Source: Dimargaris cristalligena
Taxonomy: Eukaryota > Kickxellomycota > Dimargaritomycetes > Dimargaritales > Dimargaritaceae
Assembly: GCA_027576995.1 (NCBI GenBank)
Contig: JANBQC010000424.1
Location: 1 to 24,898, forward strand
DNA length: 24,898 bases
Direction of reading: 5' to 3'
Numbering within the stretch: the first letter of the stretch is position 1; every line of letters starts with the position of its first letter. Below, in pieces: positions 1-11,647 of this stretch. The position numbers were made by a program, and so were the translations under genes. Below the pieces are notes generated by a model, which saw only the letters and a program-made list of their open reading frames with translations, ran no database searches and was not told the DNA's origin.

Positions 1-344
1 CCGTCAAATAGTTTGAAGGCATTACCGAAGTTGATCTTTAGAAGATACTGAATCACTTAATGGGTTGTAACTAACAATGTTTATTACCAAGACTGAATTG
101 ACAACTAGAGTTGGGCACTACGGATTGCAATGTTACAGATAACTAGGAATGTGCAAGATAGTTGTAAAAAAATTGAGACCTGGTGTAACTAAGGGCTCAG
201 TTGGCCGGTGAAGTGTCGTAAATGATATAAAAAAAATGAGCGGTCATGATATGGGTTGCATAGTTATAAAATAATAGTGGAAAACAGATTACACGAAGAA
301 AAAAATAAATAAGAAATAGGGGGAGGCATTAGGTAATGAGCTAT
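1..344. other. 3' flank of the copper ATPase gene
   Basis: AT-rich non-coding sequence downstream of the copper ATPase stop codon. It holds one good poly(A) signal for that gene (80-85, minus strand), listed separately. I see no gene, RNA or mobile element here. Confidence 0.6.
80..85 (-). terminator. Candidate poly(A) signal of the copper ATPase gene
   Basis: TTTATT on the plus strand reads AATAAA on the minus strand, about 260 nt past the stop codon at 345-347. The actin and calcipressin genes in this window have an AATAAA at nearly the same distance (252 and 265 nt), which supports all three. Confidence 0.45.
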
Positions 345-3320
345 CTAAGCGTGATTACCATCGTCCTTGATATCCAGAACCAAGGAATAATTATCCAATT
401 TCGATGATGATGGGTTCGCATTCGTTGATGGCGACGCATGGACAAGGCCGTCGTCACTCAACAGGGTGTTTCCAGTATTGGACCGACTCATAGGCCGGGC
501 GACATGCGATGATGATGGATGATACTCGGCCGGATCCAGCATTTCGATCTCATCGAGAGGGGGGTGAGGCGAGTTGACGCTGATTTGCACATAGTCGTTG
601 TGTTTCTGACGTCCCAAGAGCTTAGGTAAAAAGCCATTGCCGCCAATACCCACCAGAGTGGCCACGGAAGAGCCCCGGCGGGATTTGGGTAGGGGCCGTC
701 CCTTTGCCGAAGACGCTGAGCTTCCGGGGAGGAGACTGGCCTCATCGTCACCACCATATGGGCCATTCGAGGTATGGCGAGATAGCTCATCATAGCCATC
801 GGGGGCTCGGCAGATAGGGCGACGGTAGAGTTTAAGCAGCAGACTTGAGCACACGACGCTAACTGACGAAAAAGCCATAGCGGCACCAGCCAACATGGGT
901 GGGAGCATAATACCCCAAGGTAGTAGAAAACCCATGGCCAAAGGCAGTCCGATGATGTTGTAGACGGTGGCCCATACAAGGTTATATTTAATGCGACGGA
1001 AGATTGTCCGCGATAGGTCCAGAGCGGTCACCACGTCGCAGAGATCAGCCCGCATAAGCACCATGTGAGCCGCTTCCATGGCTACATCGGCACCGGAAGA
1101 CACTGCGATACCCACGTCAGACGTAGCTAGGGCCGGCGAATCATTCACGCCGTCACCTACCATTGCCACGACCTCACCGTGCTCCGATTGCAGCTGGCGG
1201 ATGAGATCAGCCTTACCCTGGGGCGAGACGCCGGCGTAGACTTCGTCAATGAGGCATTTTGAAGCAATGGCACGGGCCGTCACTTCCTGATCACCGGTGA
1301 TAATAGCCACGGATAGACCCATGCGGCGGAGAGTATGCACCACGGGGCGGGTTTCGGGGCGGACGGTATCAGCCAGGGCAATATAGCCGGTGAAAATCTG
1401 ATCAACGGCCACCAGGACCACAGTTCGCCCCTGGCGCTGCTGGTGGTTCCGGGTGGTTTCAAAAGAGGCGGGGATATAAATCGACTCCTGAGAGAGTAGG
1501 CGGTCGTTGCCAATCAAGACTCGGTAGGGAACGGAGTCCGCGGGTTTACCTCCGTGGCTCTCTAGGCGCTGTACCAGACAGCGAATACCCTGACCAGGCA
1601 CCGCCTCAAAGTCACTTACGGTGCCCTCCAGGTCGGACACGTTAAGGGCGCGCTTTACGTAGCTGGCAATAGCCCGTCCGACTGGGTGCTCGCTGTTCAT
1701 CTCGGCTAAACCGACAATGTGCAAAAATGCGGGGCTGTCCAGGTTAGCCAAATGGGATGGCTCGTTCATGTGGTCATCTTCGGCATTAGTAGGGGGCTCA
1801 ATGGCGAAGGCGTAGTCCTCAATTTCGAGCTTACCGGTGGTAAGGGTACCCGTTTTATCAAACACCACTTTGGTGACCTTATTGGCCACCTCCAGACATT
1901 GGGCACCCTTAATTAGAATGCCATTCTGAGCGCCAACACCGGTACCCACCATGACGGCGGTCGGCGTGCTGAGTCCGAGGGCGCAGGGACAGGCCACCAC
2001 AATCACTGAGACGGCCAGTTTAAGGCAGGTTATCAGGTGGTCGGTGTCAGGATCCTGGAAAATGGCCGGTAGGTGGTGGGTCACGTTACAGATAATCATC
2101 CAGGCGGTAAACGTGAGGAAGCCCAAGGTAATCACGGTTGGTACAAAGTAGCGGGAGACCATATCGGCGAAGGCTTGAATAGGGGCCTTTTGGGTTTGGG
2201 CGTTCTCCACCAGCTTGACGATCTGAGCCAGGGTGGAATCGCTGCCCACCCGGGTGGTTTGCATAATAAAGGCACCCGTTCCGTTTACGGTCCCGCCGAT
2301 CACAAAACTTCCTACTTCTTTATGCTGGGGAAAGGCTTCGCCAGTCACCATGGACTCGTCTACTTCGGAGTGGCCATCCACCAACTGACCGTCGGCCGGG
2401 ATTTTTTCGCCGGGAAAGATTTTCAGGTGGTCGCCGCGCTGGACCAGCTCGGTAGCAATCTTTTCCTCGCCCGAGGCCATGCGGGTGTCAGCATCCCACT
2501 CGACTAGAGTAGCCGAGGTGGGGGCAAGGGACATGAGTTTAGACAAGGCAGTCGACGTATTGCCCTTGGTAATGTTCTCGAGGTAGCGGCCCAGGGTAAT
2601 GAAAATGATGAGCATGGCCGAGGTTTCAAAGAAGACGGAGGGGTTGGGGTGGTTGGGGTGGAAGAGGGACCGAATCATCATGAAGGCGGAGAAGAAAAAT
2701 GCGGCGGAGGTGCCCAACGTCACCAACACGTCCATGGTGGTGGTCCCATGCCGGAGGGCCTTGAAGGAGTTGACGTAGAAGCGCTTGCCGACGCCGAATT
2801 GCACAGGGATGGTTAAAATGCACTCCAGTAGTTTACCGATGGGCAGACCCGGGAGCAGGTGCCAGGCCGCGACCCCGGCCAGTCCAGGGATATGGGGGAC
2901 GATTTTTGACAGAATGACCACGGGGAGCCCGAACAGGATGGCCCGGAAGAGCGACTGCCGCCAAGAGATAATCTCTTTGGTCCGGTTGAGCGATTCAAGT
3001 TGGGTCCCCTGGCACTTATCGGGCAGCATCGCGTCGAAACCCATACATTCTATGCGGTTGATAATATCGCGCACACCAATGACAGTATCGTCATACTCCA
3101 CGGTGGCACTTTCCAATTGGAGATTGACAGCCACACTCTTGACACCAGCCGCACGCTGGAGACCACTTTCAACGGCACCGGTACAGGAGGCACAGGTCAT
3201 GCCCAACACCTTGAGCTCGACTTGGGCGGGGGCGCCGTCGGGTTTGGCTTGGGTGTCGGACGAAGGGAGAAGGCCGACATGGTCAGAGGGTGCGGGTGCG
3301 CCCGCTTTGGGATTGGACAT
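345..3320 (-). CDS. CCC2: Cu+-transporting P1B-type ATPase (CCC2/ATP7 type)
   Basis: Intronless, 991 aa. It pumps Cu+ across a Golgi or post-Golgi membrane to load secreted cuproenzymes, as known for yeast Ccc2 and human ATP7A/B. Visible in order: one N-terminal heavy-metal-binding domain with GMTCASC at 40-46; membrane helices from about 120; actuator-domain TGE at 326-328; the CPC metal site at 444-446; DKTGT with phosphorylated Asp at 488-492; the P1B hallmark SEHPVG at 543-548; TGD at 675-677; GDGVND at 722-727; and the Cu+-specific residues Tyr779-Asn780 in helix 7 and MxxSS (815-819) in helix 8. All catalytic and copper-site residues are present, so the pump should be active. It has one metal-binding domain, against two in yeast Ccc2 and six in human ATP7 proteins. 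A 160-residue hydrophilic tail (832-991) follows the last helix. The ATG at 3320 is the first after an in-frame upstream stop (TAG at 3351-3353). Confidence 0.95.
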   Translation of the reverse strand: MSNPKAGAPAPSDHVGLLPSSDTQAKPDGAPAQVELKVLGMTCASCTGAVESGLQRAAGVKSVAVNLQLESATVEYDDTVIGVRDIINRIECMGFDAMLPDKCQGTQLESLNRTKEIISWRQSLFRAILFGLPVVILSKIVPHIPGLAGVAAWHLLPGLPIGKLLECILTIPVQFGVGKRFYVNSFKALRHGTTTMDVLVTLGTSAAFFFSAFMMIRSLFHPNHPNPSVFFETSAMLIIFITLGRYLENITKGNTSTALSKLMSLAPTSATLVEWDADTRMASGEEKIATELVQRGDHLKIFPGEKIPADGQLVDGHSEVDESMVTGEAFPQHKEVGSFVIGGTVNGTGAFIMQTTRVGSDSTLAQIVKLVENAQTQKAPIQAFADMVSRYFVPTVITLGFLTFTAWMIICNVTHHLPAIFQDPDTDHLITCLKLAVSVIVVACPCALGLSTPTAVMVGTGVGAQNGILIKGAQCLEVANKVTKVVFDKTGTLTTGKLEIEDYAFAIEPPTNAEDDHMNEPSHLANLDSPAFLHIVGLAEMNSEHPVGRAIASYVKRALNVSDLEGTVSDFEAVPGQGIRCLVQRLESHGGKPADSVPYRVLIGNDRLLSQESIYIPASFETTRNHQQRQGRTVVLVAVDQIFTGYIALADTVRPETRPVVHTLRRMGLSVAIITGDQEVTARAIASKCLIDEVYAGVSPQGKADLIRQLQSEHGEVVAMVGDGVNDSPALATSDVGIAVSSGADVAMEAAHMVLMRADLCDVVTALDLSRTIFRRIKYNLVWATVYNIIGLPLAMGFLLPWGIMLPPMLAGAAMAFSSVSVVCSSLLLKLYRRPICRAPDGYDELSRHTSNGPYGGDDEASLLPGSSASSAKGRPLPKSRRGSSVATLVGIGGNGFLPKLLGRQKHNDYVQISVNSPHPPLDEIEMLDPAEYHPSSSHVARPMSRSNTGNTLLSDDGLVHASPSTNANPSSSKLDNYSLVLDIKDDGNHA

Positions 3321-4416
3321 GGTTTTGGGAATGGACCCGTGGATAAGTGACTAGAGGAATAAAAAACGAGGTAGGGGTAAGAGTAGAGTAGTACACGTCA
3401 ACTGGGTGTCGGTAGGACGGTCGTCACTGTGGTACAAAAATACCAGAGTGGGTAAATAACGCAGGTGACCCTGAGTACAAGGGGCCGTTAGAGGTAACAG
3501 AGGGATATTAACCACGGGCTTGAATAGGGAGGGGTTTACAGGGGGGTTGTTTCGAGGGGAACAGGTGGGAGTTGCGACGTGGTGGGGAAACGGAGAGAAT
3601 AAATAAGGCAAACAGGGAGATTAGAAAGCAGCCAGGTTTAAATTAGGGGATGCGCACCTCCATGTATGATGTACCCACTAGCAGTATCAATAGAAAGGGG
3701 GGGTTCAGGTGAGGTGTGGCTGAAGGTTCCACACAAGTGTAGGTGGGGGGGGATATTAGGGTCAAGTGGGACAAGGAGAAAAATGAGTTGCCACGCCAGA
3801 TATATCCTACACGTAGGTCTTGAGCTGGGTAGAGAAAGGGGAATGGTCAGTGCAGATGGCTTAGAGTAGTCCTGCCAGGAACAAGAGTGACTATTTTATT
3901 CGGCGGATTAGCCCCAGTTATATAGGTAAAAGTAAAGTACCTTGGAGGAGAGTGTATGTGTAAGGGGCACAGGAATAAGACGCACGGAAGGTAAAATGGG
4001 CCTAATTGCCTAAATGAAAGAGCGGCTTATTAAATAGCAGATGTCCAACGCGAGCCGGAGCCTAACTATAAGTATATAGAGTTGGGCCGATTGCAAAGCC
4101 AATGGTGGGCGAATAAATAATAGAATGGAAGGGGCTTTTAGAAAAGAAGTCTTGGAAAAAGAAGGAAGGGCAGGCGAATATTATAATGTGACACGCAACC
4201 GAAATAGCCCCGCGCTAGTCAGGGGGGAGAATAGCAGCAGCAAATTCGATAAAAATGGGCCAAGTGTATGGAAAAGAACATCTATCTGCCTGGGGCAAGA
4301 CAAGGAAGGCTATAGGAGGAATTTCCCCTTTATAAAATGATACACAGTGAAGGGGGAGAGAGAACCAGGCCCAACAATATTAGTGCGGGTTGATCCACGT
4401 TGACCAACGAGGGAGC

Positions 4417-4469
4417 AAGGGGAGAGAGAGAGAAGGGGAAGGAACTTGACTGCCCCTCACTCTCCCCTT
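4417..4469. repeat. Purine/pyrimidine 10-bp inverted repeat
   Basis: AAGGGGAGAG at 4417-4426 is the exact reverse complement of CTCTCCCCTT at 4460-4469. The left arm runs into a (GA)n tract. It lies about 1.1 kb upstream of the copper ATPase start. Low-complexity composition could produce this by chance. Confidence 0.5.
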
Positions 4470-4741
4470 TTGGCCCATTCTCTCCATATGTATGCGTTCC
4501 TAAGAGTAAGGTGTCCTCCCTTTGAATGCATGCATTTACTCACTCTATGCAGATTACCGCTATTGCTTTCAAAAAAGAGAGGGAGGGGCATTTCATGGTG
4601 CACATCAAAGCCTGGTTGACATGGGTAGGCCAGTTCAGTTGTCTTTAATTACCCCCTGGCCATCCACCATCACTGTTGCTCGCACAATCGACACAACGGA
4701 TGGGTAATAACTAGAGAAGAAAGGCATACCTTCTCTTCCGT

Positions 4742-4791
4742 GATTGGCCAGCCTCGATTCTGCACCGGTGCATGAGGGCCAATCGAATCGA
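4742..4791. repeat. Nested inverted repeats with two CCAAT boxes
   Basis: GATTGGCC (4742-4749) and GGCCAATC (4777-4784) form an 8-bp inverted repeat. TCGATTC (4754-4760) and GAATCGA (4785-4791) form a 7-bp one. Between them sits the 10-bp palindrome GCACCGGTGC (4762-4771). The outer arms place a CCAAT box on each strand, a possible HAP/NF-Y-type site, about 1.4 kb upstream of the copper ATPase start. Confidence 0.45.
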
Positions 4792-5280
4792 AGATATACC
4801 TGGTGTAGAGTAGTGGGTAGGGGAGGGAGGCAAAGAACAACACTGCGACTACTATAGACTAGAGTCTGGGCCCTCCGCCAATAGACATATTCCCCAATTA
4901 TTAATCCCATTTGGCTGTCGTAATCCCCAATAATGCCAATATGGAATATATACCACCCGCTCCCCTCCGAAAAAAGCGAATACCCCGAACCACCCACATT
5001 ACTAATCCCCCCGGCCACGGCACTATTTGACCATAGGGCTAAGGTGCAGCCATCCTTTTCCCCCACTCCCCCGCTAATTAACCCCACCTAAAAGCAGCCT
5101 TCATCCACCCACCACACGAAAGCCCCTCGTGACCATTCCCACCATCTAAAGCTTTCACGTAAGCATAGTCAAAAATATATAATACGCAAGTACATATACT
5201 CTGTATGGGACGGGTAAAATAGCGGCCATTATCCAATGGCGCTTGGCTTGGCTAGACTCGGCCAGGCCAGGCTGGGCTGG

Positions 5281-5304
5281 GCGCGTGTGCGTATGCGCAT
5301 ACAC
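5281..5304. repeat. 24-nt alternating purine/pyrimidine tract (Z-DNA candidate)
   Basis: Every step alternates purine and pyrimidine for 24 nt, mostly GC and GT/AC steps, and the tract contains the 12-bp palindrome GTATGCGCATAC at 5291-5302. It is flanked on the left by GGCCAGG and GGCTGGG repeats. Confidence 0.55.
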
Positions 5305-5770
5305 TATCTACATGCGTCTGCACATATGGCTGACTGCTTGGCAGAGGAATCCGGGCAAACTAGTATAATTGGGGTTTGCGCATGACATTTGGAAGGGACG
5401 TAAATAACATCCCCCCATTATACCTAAAGGCCTGTGTAATACAATGGTTAAGCAAATCGGCGGGTTCTTATTGTCAAATTCGCATTCTCATGGCCCCAAA
5501 CCACCACCACCACCCCCACCCGCTTTCTCTATTAACAATGTCATAAGTTATAAACATAATAGAAAAAAAAAGAGAAAGAGGCACCCTCTCCTTTGACAAT
5601 CACCCAAATCAGACAATACAGGGTCGAACAATCGAATTAAATTAATTGTACGACTAACGTATTCAGCAGTCTATTTAACGGTTCAATACACAATCAATCG
5701 TATCAAATAAAGTAAATTAGACGCCAATTCCACCCGCCTCAGCACAGACAACGATTGAGCAAATCAATTA

Positions 5771-5776
5771 TTTATT
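5771..5776 (-). terminator. Candidate poly(A) signal of the actin gene
   Basis: TTTATT on the plus strand gives AATAAA in the actin sense, 252 nt downstream of the actin stop codon. Confidence 0.45.
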
Positions 5777-6027
5777 GTATAAACCGGAGGAAACTTCAGT
5801 AAATGGAGAAAACCTTCGGTACTAAAACCCGAGGATCTCCAAACGTCAAACCAGGCCAGTTAAGAGTAGTAGTGATGATAGTAAAGAAAAATCGGGACAA
5901 GCCGAGCACAGAACAGACAAAATCTTGGATAATATTTTCGGAGTGGACCCACGTAGATATCCTATTAGACATGGTCTCACTTTTACAGATGCCTCCCTGT
6001 GAGGGTTCGCCCAAATAGTCCGTTGAT

Positions 6028-7882
<1,855 letters not shown>

Positions 7883-8450
7883 GGTGAGTGAGTTAGAAGG
7901 GGGGATGTGTAAGGAGGGGGAAAAGGAGATTAAAGGGATAACAACAAGGAAGAAGGAAGTGAAAGAGAACTAAAGAGAGATGCGACCAACAAACGCAAAC
8001 AAGTTAAGAAGGATAGTAGACCCAGGGTGGGGGCCAAGGGGTTGGGATAATATAGGCTTGGTAGGGAGGGGCGACAGAGAGAGAGAGAGAAGGGGGGAAG
8101 GGCACAGGGCATGGTGGGTGGGCGCGGCGGGGTGTATGGGAGTGGGTGGGAGGAGATTTACTACTGAGCCAGCATATGCGTCGTCGTCGTCGTCCGCCGT
8201 CTTTCTTTCCCCACATTCTTATCCCCTCCCTCCCATTCTTCTTCAGTCTATTATGCCCCCATCTGATTCATTTCCTAACCAACCAACCATTCTTATCCCT
8301 CTCTCCTCCATACAGATGCCTGCAAATTAGCCGCACTTAATTTATGGTTGGTGTGGCCCTCGCCAAGCGCACAATACAAGTTTCAGTTGCCCACATCCTC
8401 CCAGCTGTGCGTCAATAATAGGACGAAAAAGACTGGGCGCCGACCTATTT

Positions 8451-8486
8451 TCTATTCTACTCTACTCTACTCTACCCTACCCTACT
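8451..8486. repeat. Pentanucleotide microsatellite
   Basis: Tandem CTACT units grading into CTACC, about seven imperfect copies, 570-600 bp upstream of the actin start codon. Confidence 0.75.
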
Positions 8487-10338
8487 CAATTCAATCATTT
8501 CTCTAAGGGTGGCCAAGAATTATCCCCCATGGAGCGCCAAGGTAACACTTTAGCCGGATTCATCTTCCCTTCTATCGGTTCTGCAGGCAGGTGACGTGAG
8601 AAGGAGGCAGCAGCTACTATCTCTTCCTTCCTGCAAAATGAATGACCGCCCGTCATCAGAGACGGGGGAGTCCTGATTCTGATTCCCAAACGAGATTGTA
8701 CCGAGCCCCGGTGAGACTTGGCCTGCCTTCTGCCAGTAGTAGTTAGTTCTACGCAAAGCATTGTTCGTTTATTGTTGGAGCATGGTGAAAGGGGGGAAAG
8801 GAAGACCAAGACAAAACACCGAAACGGTTAGTTTGAAATCAGTCTATCTCCCTTGATTGAGCGCTTCATATACCGTTGTAGTTTAACATGCATCATCGCC
8901 TGAGAAGACTAGCAGATGGTATAAAAATACATTATAATCATAAGCACTGAAGATCTTCTACGACCAGCCCGTTGCAGGCCAATCTATACAGCACTTTATT
9001 TATTGATTGGGTTTGTGGGATGCCTGCCAGGACGTCGATTAAAAAACACCCAGCTCGACGGATTATCTCAATTCCAGCATATACTAACTATATACTGTTC
9101 GTTCAGCCCAACCAACGAATGACAAACGACCGCAAATGGCCCGGAAAAAAAGCTGCCTAGACAACAATCGGTCGTGCATACACCCCACTCATTACTAACT
9201 ATATCCTCGAGTTGGATTTGATTGGGTAAAAAATGAGCGAGTTGGACATTTGGGATATATTTTTGGAAGGTAGTGGTAGTTTGTTTAGGGTTGGGTGATA
9301 CGCCTCCCACCAGGCAGAATGTATTTTTAAGGAACAAGCTAGGACAATGCTCACTACCATACCCTTGTAAATAATAAAGGGTTGGGGTCAGTGTAGGCAG
9401 TACAATTACAGTTCAAGCTAACTGGTATTTATTTATTTACAATTGTTAGACATCGATGTAGGTAGGTAGGTGGTATAGGGCCGGAGTCCCTCTCCTGGTG
9501 CAGTATATCCCCACTATTAAGTCGAGTTTAATCCAGGATAATCTTAGAAAAGAGATGTCGCATATGGCGTGCATAAACGTACAATAGGGCGTATTCTTTT
9601 CGAATATGGATTGGAGTAAAAGAAAAGGGTTTGTGGCAAAGCCTACGCCCGGTGATTCATCTTAGCTAGGTGCATGGGCCGGGTTCGGTGAGGGCTGCAT
9701 ATGGGTGAAATTCAGCCCAGCTATATAAGGGTTTACATTATATGTGTATGGGATGGGAGAATATATGGGAAATGTATTTTTAACTAGTAATATTGGCCGA
9801 ATCTAATGGATTTTTCGTTATACAGCTTGGTTGAACTTCTCCCATATGAATGAACAAGCCATCTGCTCTGTAATCGATATCAAGGAATAGCTATTTACTT
9901 TCACTAAACCCTTGGGCTGTATTATTTATTTATTATAAGCAGGCGTTGGGTATTATTATGTATACATGCCGTTCTTGAATCAATGGTGATATAGTAAGTA
10001 TACCCTTGTAGCCCCCAAGCCACACAATCAATAATTCCTTAACAATAGGGCATATTTATCATCATCCCTCTACGAGTACCAAAAATATTGAATAATATGG
10101 TCCTTCTTTTTCCTGCCACCCGCGCCTAAGGAAAGGGTGGCGGGGGGTATATCCTTGCCTATATGCTAAACAGGACAGCATACAACCAGAGTGGGTAACC
10201 CTCCTCAGTCCACCCTAGTTCCAAGTGCTACCCCTCGGCTTTTATCGTTTTCCCTCTTGGCTTCATTGGCTTGTGTTTTTCCTTTCAATGCAAAGTCCCT
10301 TTTACCCCCCATTCCTTCCATTGACCAGACTGCGCCAC

Positions 10339-10375
10339 GTACTTACTTACTTACTTACACACACATACACACTCA
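10339..10375. repeat. TTAC / CA microsatellite in the calcipressin leader region
   Basis: Four tandem TTAC units followed by a CA-rich run, about 170-200 nt upstream of the calcipressin ATG. A shorter ACGA repeat follows near 10473-10488. Confidence 0.7.
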
Positions 10376-10542
10376 TTCTCTCCACCATAGGCCATTCGGC
10401 CCTTCTCCGTTGACTCCTTTATTCTTCGGTTGTCCCACAGTTCACGCACTACACCGAACCTTCCATTGGCAAACGAACGAACGAACAACGTGCTTCTTAA
10501 CACGTAACCCTAACCACCACCACCCTTTTCGCCTGCCACACT

Positions 10543-11647
10543 ATGCAGCCCTCGGGGCCCACATCTTCGAAGTCGCCTCAACAAGCGGCAGCGGAAGGTT
10601 CCACCAGTCAAACGGTGGACTTCCCGACCCCTGCCCTACTGGTGACTATAAAACCCTTCACCCCTTCGCTGGCCACTGTTCTCGAAAATATCCTGACTGT
10701 CCAGTTTGGCCCCTTACTCTATTTTGCCCCCCTGCCCTCGTTTGCCCGCTGTTTGGCCATTCTAAGCTCCCGTGACAAGGCAACTGCCGCCAAGGACTTC
10801 CTGACCCACGGACACTGGCACCTTGAATCTAGCTCCCAAACCCGCGTGTATTACTACCAGGTATGTCCATGTGTTTTTGATGATTGTATCGCGTAAATCT
10901 TGACAAGCAATGTCACATATAGTTACATATATATATGTAAGTCACCCATCAACCCCATCTGACAATTATAATATCATTTTATCTCCCTACCCCTTATACT
11001 AATTCTCCACCGACCTACCCCTATCCATTTTTATCGCGTTTGACACATCCTCGCAATCGCCGCACGGTATGAACATTCGATCCCGAATTCGGCTTTTACT
11101 CCAGATTGATGCTGACGACCCCATGTGTACCCGTAAAGATTTCCTAAAGCTTCCCCAGAACGAACGCCTTTGGCTCATATCCCCGCCGGGCTCGCCCCCA
11201 GTTGACTGGGCACAGGAGCGAGAGGATCCCCCGAATGCCATTCATCTTCACGACGAACTACACGCCGCCCTGGTGGATTTGGGTAATGGTCGCTACCATC
11301 TCAATTATCACGAAGACGACGATAATGATGCTGAAGTAGGGGTAGAAAACGAAGATCCTGCAAACCGGTTCAATACAGACCAGGGGTGCGTCGAGAAAGA
11401 GACAATATCCGTCTCCCAAGCCGAGCCACTGACCAATTCAATTGAGGGCGACCTCGGTTCCACTAATGCCACGTCCAAATTTAGTAGGAGGCTCCCAGCC
11501 CCCTTCTTTCCAGACAAACCGCGCCACATACGCCCCACCATTGTCATTGAATCTTGGGAGGACCCTGAACTTCCTTCCCAAAGTTCCTCTTGCTCCAATT
11601 CTCCTTTGCCGAAAACCGTTATGCCGAAGTTTCGAATCCAACCATAG
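10543..11647 (+). CDS. RCN1: Calcipressin (RCAN/Rcn1), calcineurin regulator
   Basis: Two exons, 10543-10860 and 11105-11647, giving 286 aa. Calcipressins bind and modulate the Ca2+/calmodulin phosphatase calcineurin. Exon 1 carries the RRM-like fold (about 30-105) with the family stretch FGPLLYFAPLPSF near 55-67 and ends in VYYYQ. Exon 2 gives the LxxP-like segment (about 119-123) and the signature ISPPGSPPVDW at 131-141, whose serines are the known regulatory phosphorylation sites of the family. The usual Gly before the Trp is Asp140 here. Near the C-terminus RPTIVIE (249-255) fits the PxIxIT calcineurin-docking pattern, followed by acidic WEDPE. The region between (about 165-245) is acidic and low-complexity. 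The ATG at 10543 is the first after an in-frame TAA at 10498-10500. The exon 2 boundary at 11105 is chosen because it keeps frame and follows a good pyrimidine tract. Confidence 0.88.
10861..11104 (+). other. Calcipressin intron (244 nt)
   Basis: Donor GTATGT at 10861 and acceptor TTTTACTCCAG ending at 11104, phase 0. The intron breaks the protein between the RRM-like part and the SP-motif part. A nearer AG at 10920-10921 follows a plausible short intron but would add a small AT-only exon, so the long intron is preferred. Confidence 0.75.

Larger units (their letters stand above)
3321..6027. other. Intergenic region between the copper ATPase and actin genes
   Basis: About 2.7 kb with no convincing gene. 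The left part is the copper ATPase promoter and leader, pyrimidine-rich in the gene's sense. The middle has purine-rich low-complexity DNA, a 10-bp inverted repeat (4417-4469) and a CCAAT-bearing inverted-repeat cluster (4742-4791). Around 5230-5304 lie short GGCCAGG/GGCTGGG repeats and an alternating purine/pyrimidine tract. The right end is the actin 3' untranslated region. The longest open frame (4635-5087, minus) has no ATG at its start and no recognisable protein features. Confidence 0.6.
7883..10542. other. Divergent intergenic region, actin / calcipressin
   Basis: About 2.7 kb with no recognisable gene. The first 230 nt are purine-rich on the plus strand (the actin leader), including (GA)n at about 8076-8090. 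Further features: a GTC-type triplet run at 8178-8195, a pentanucleotide CTACT/CTACC run at 8451-8486, ATTT repeats at 9427-9440 and GTAG repeats at 9457-9471. A 12-bp direct repeat TACTAACTATAT occurs at 9082-9093 and 9193-9204. The right end is the calcipressin leader, with a (TTAC)n then CA-rich run at about 10339-10375. Open frames here are short, lack good starts and have low-complexity products. Confidence 0.55.

Noticed and set aside
4635..5087. Minus-strand 150-codon frame
   Set aside because: No ATG at the start, mixed composition, no recognisable motif; consistent with chance.
10506..10515. AACCCTAACC, telomere-like, in the calcipressin leader
   Set aside because: Same reason: a single unit pair in low-complexity sequence.
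10191..10775. Plus-strand 194-codon frame overlapping the calcipressin start
   Set aside because: It runs through the leader in another frame, includes the microsatellite and reads as low-complexity. The calcipressin frame explains the region.
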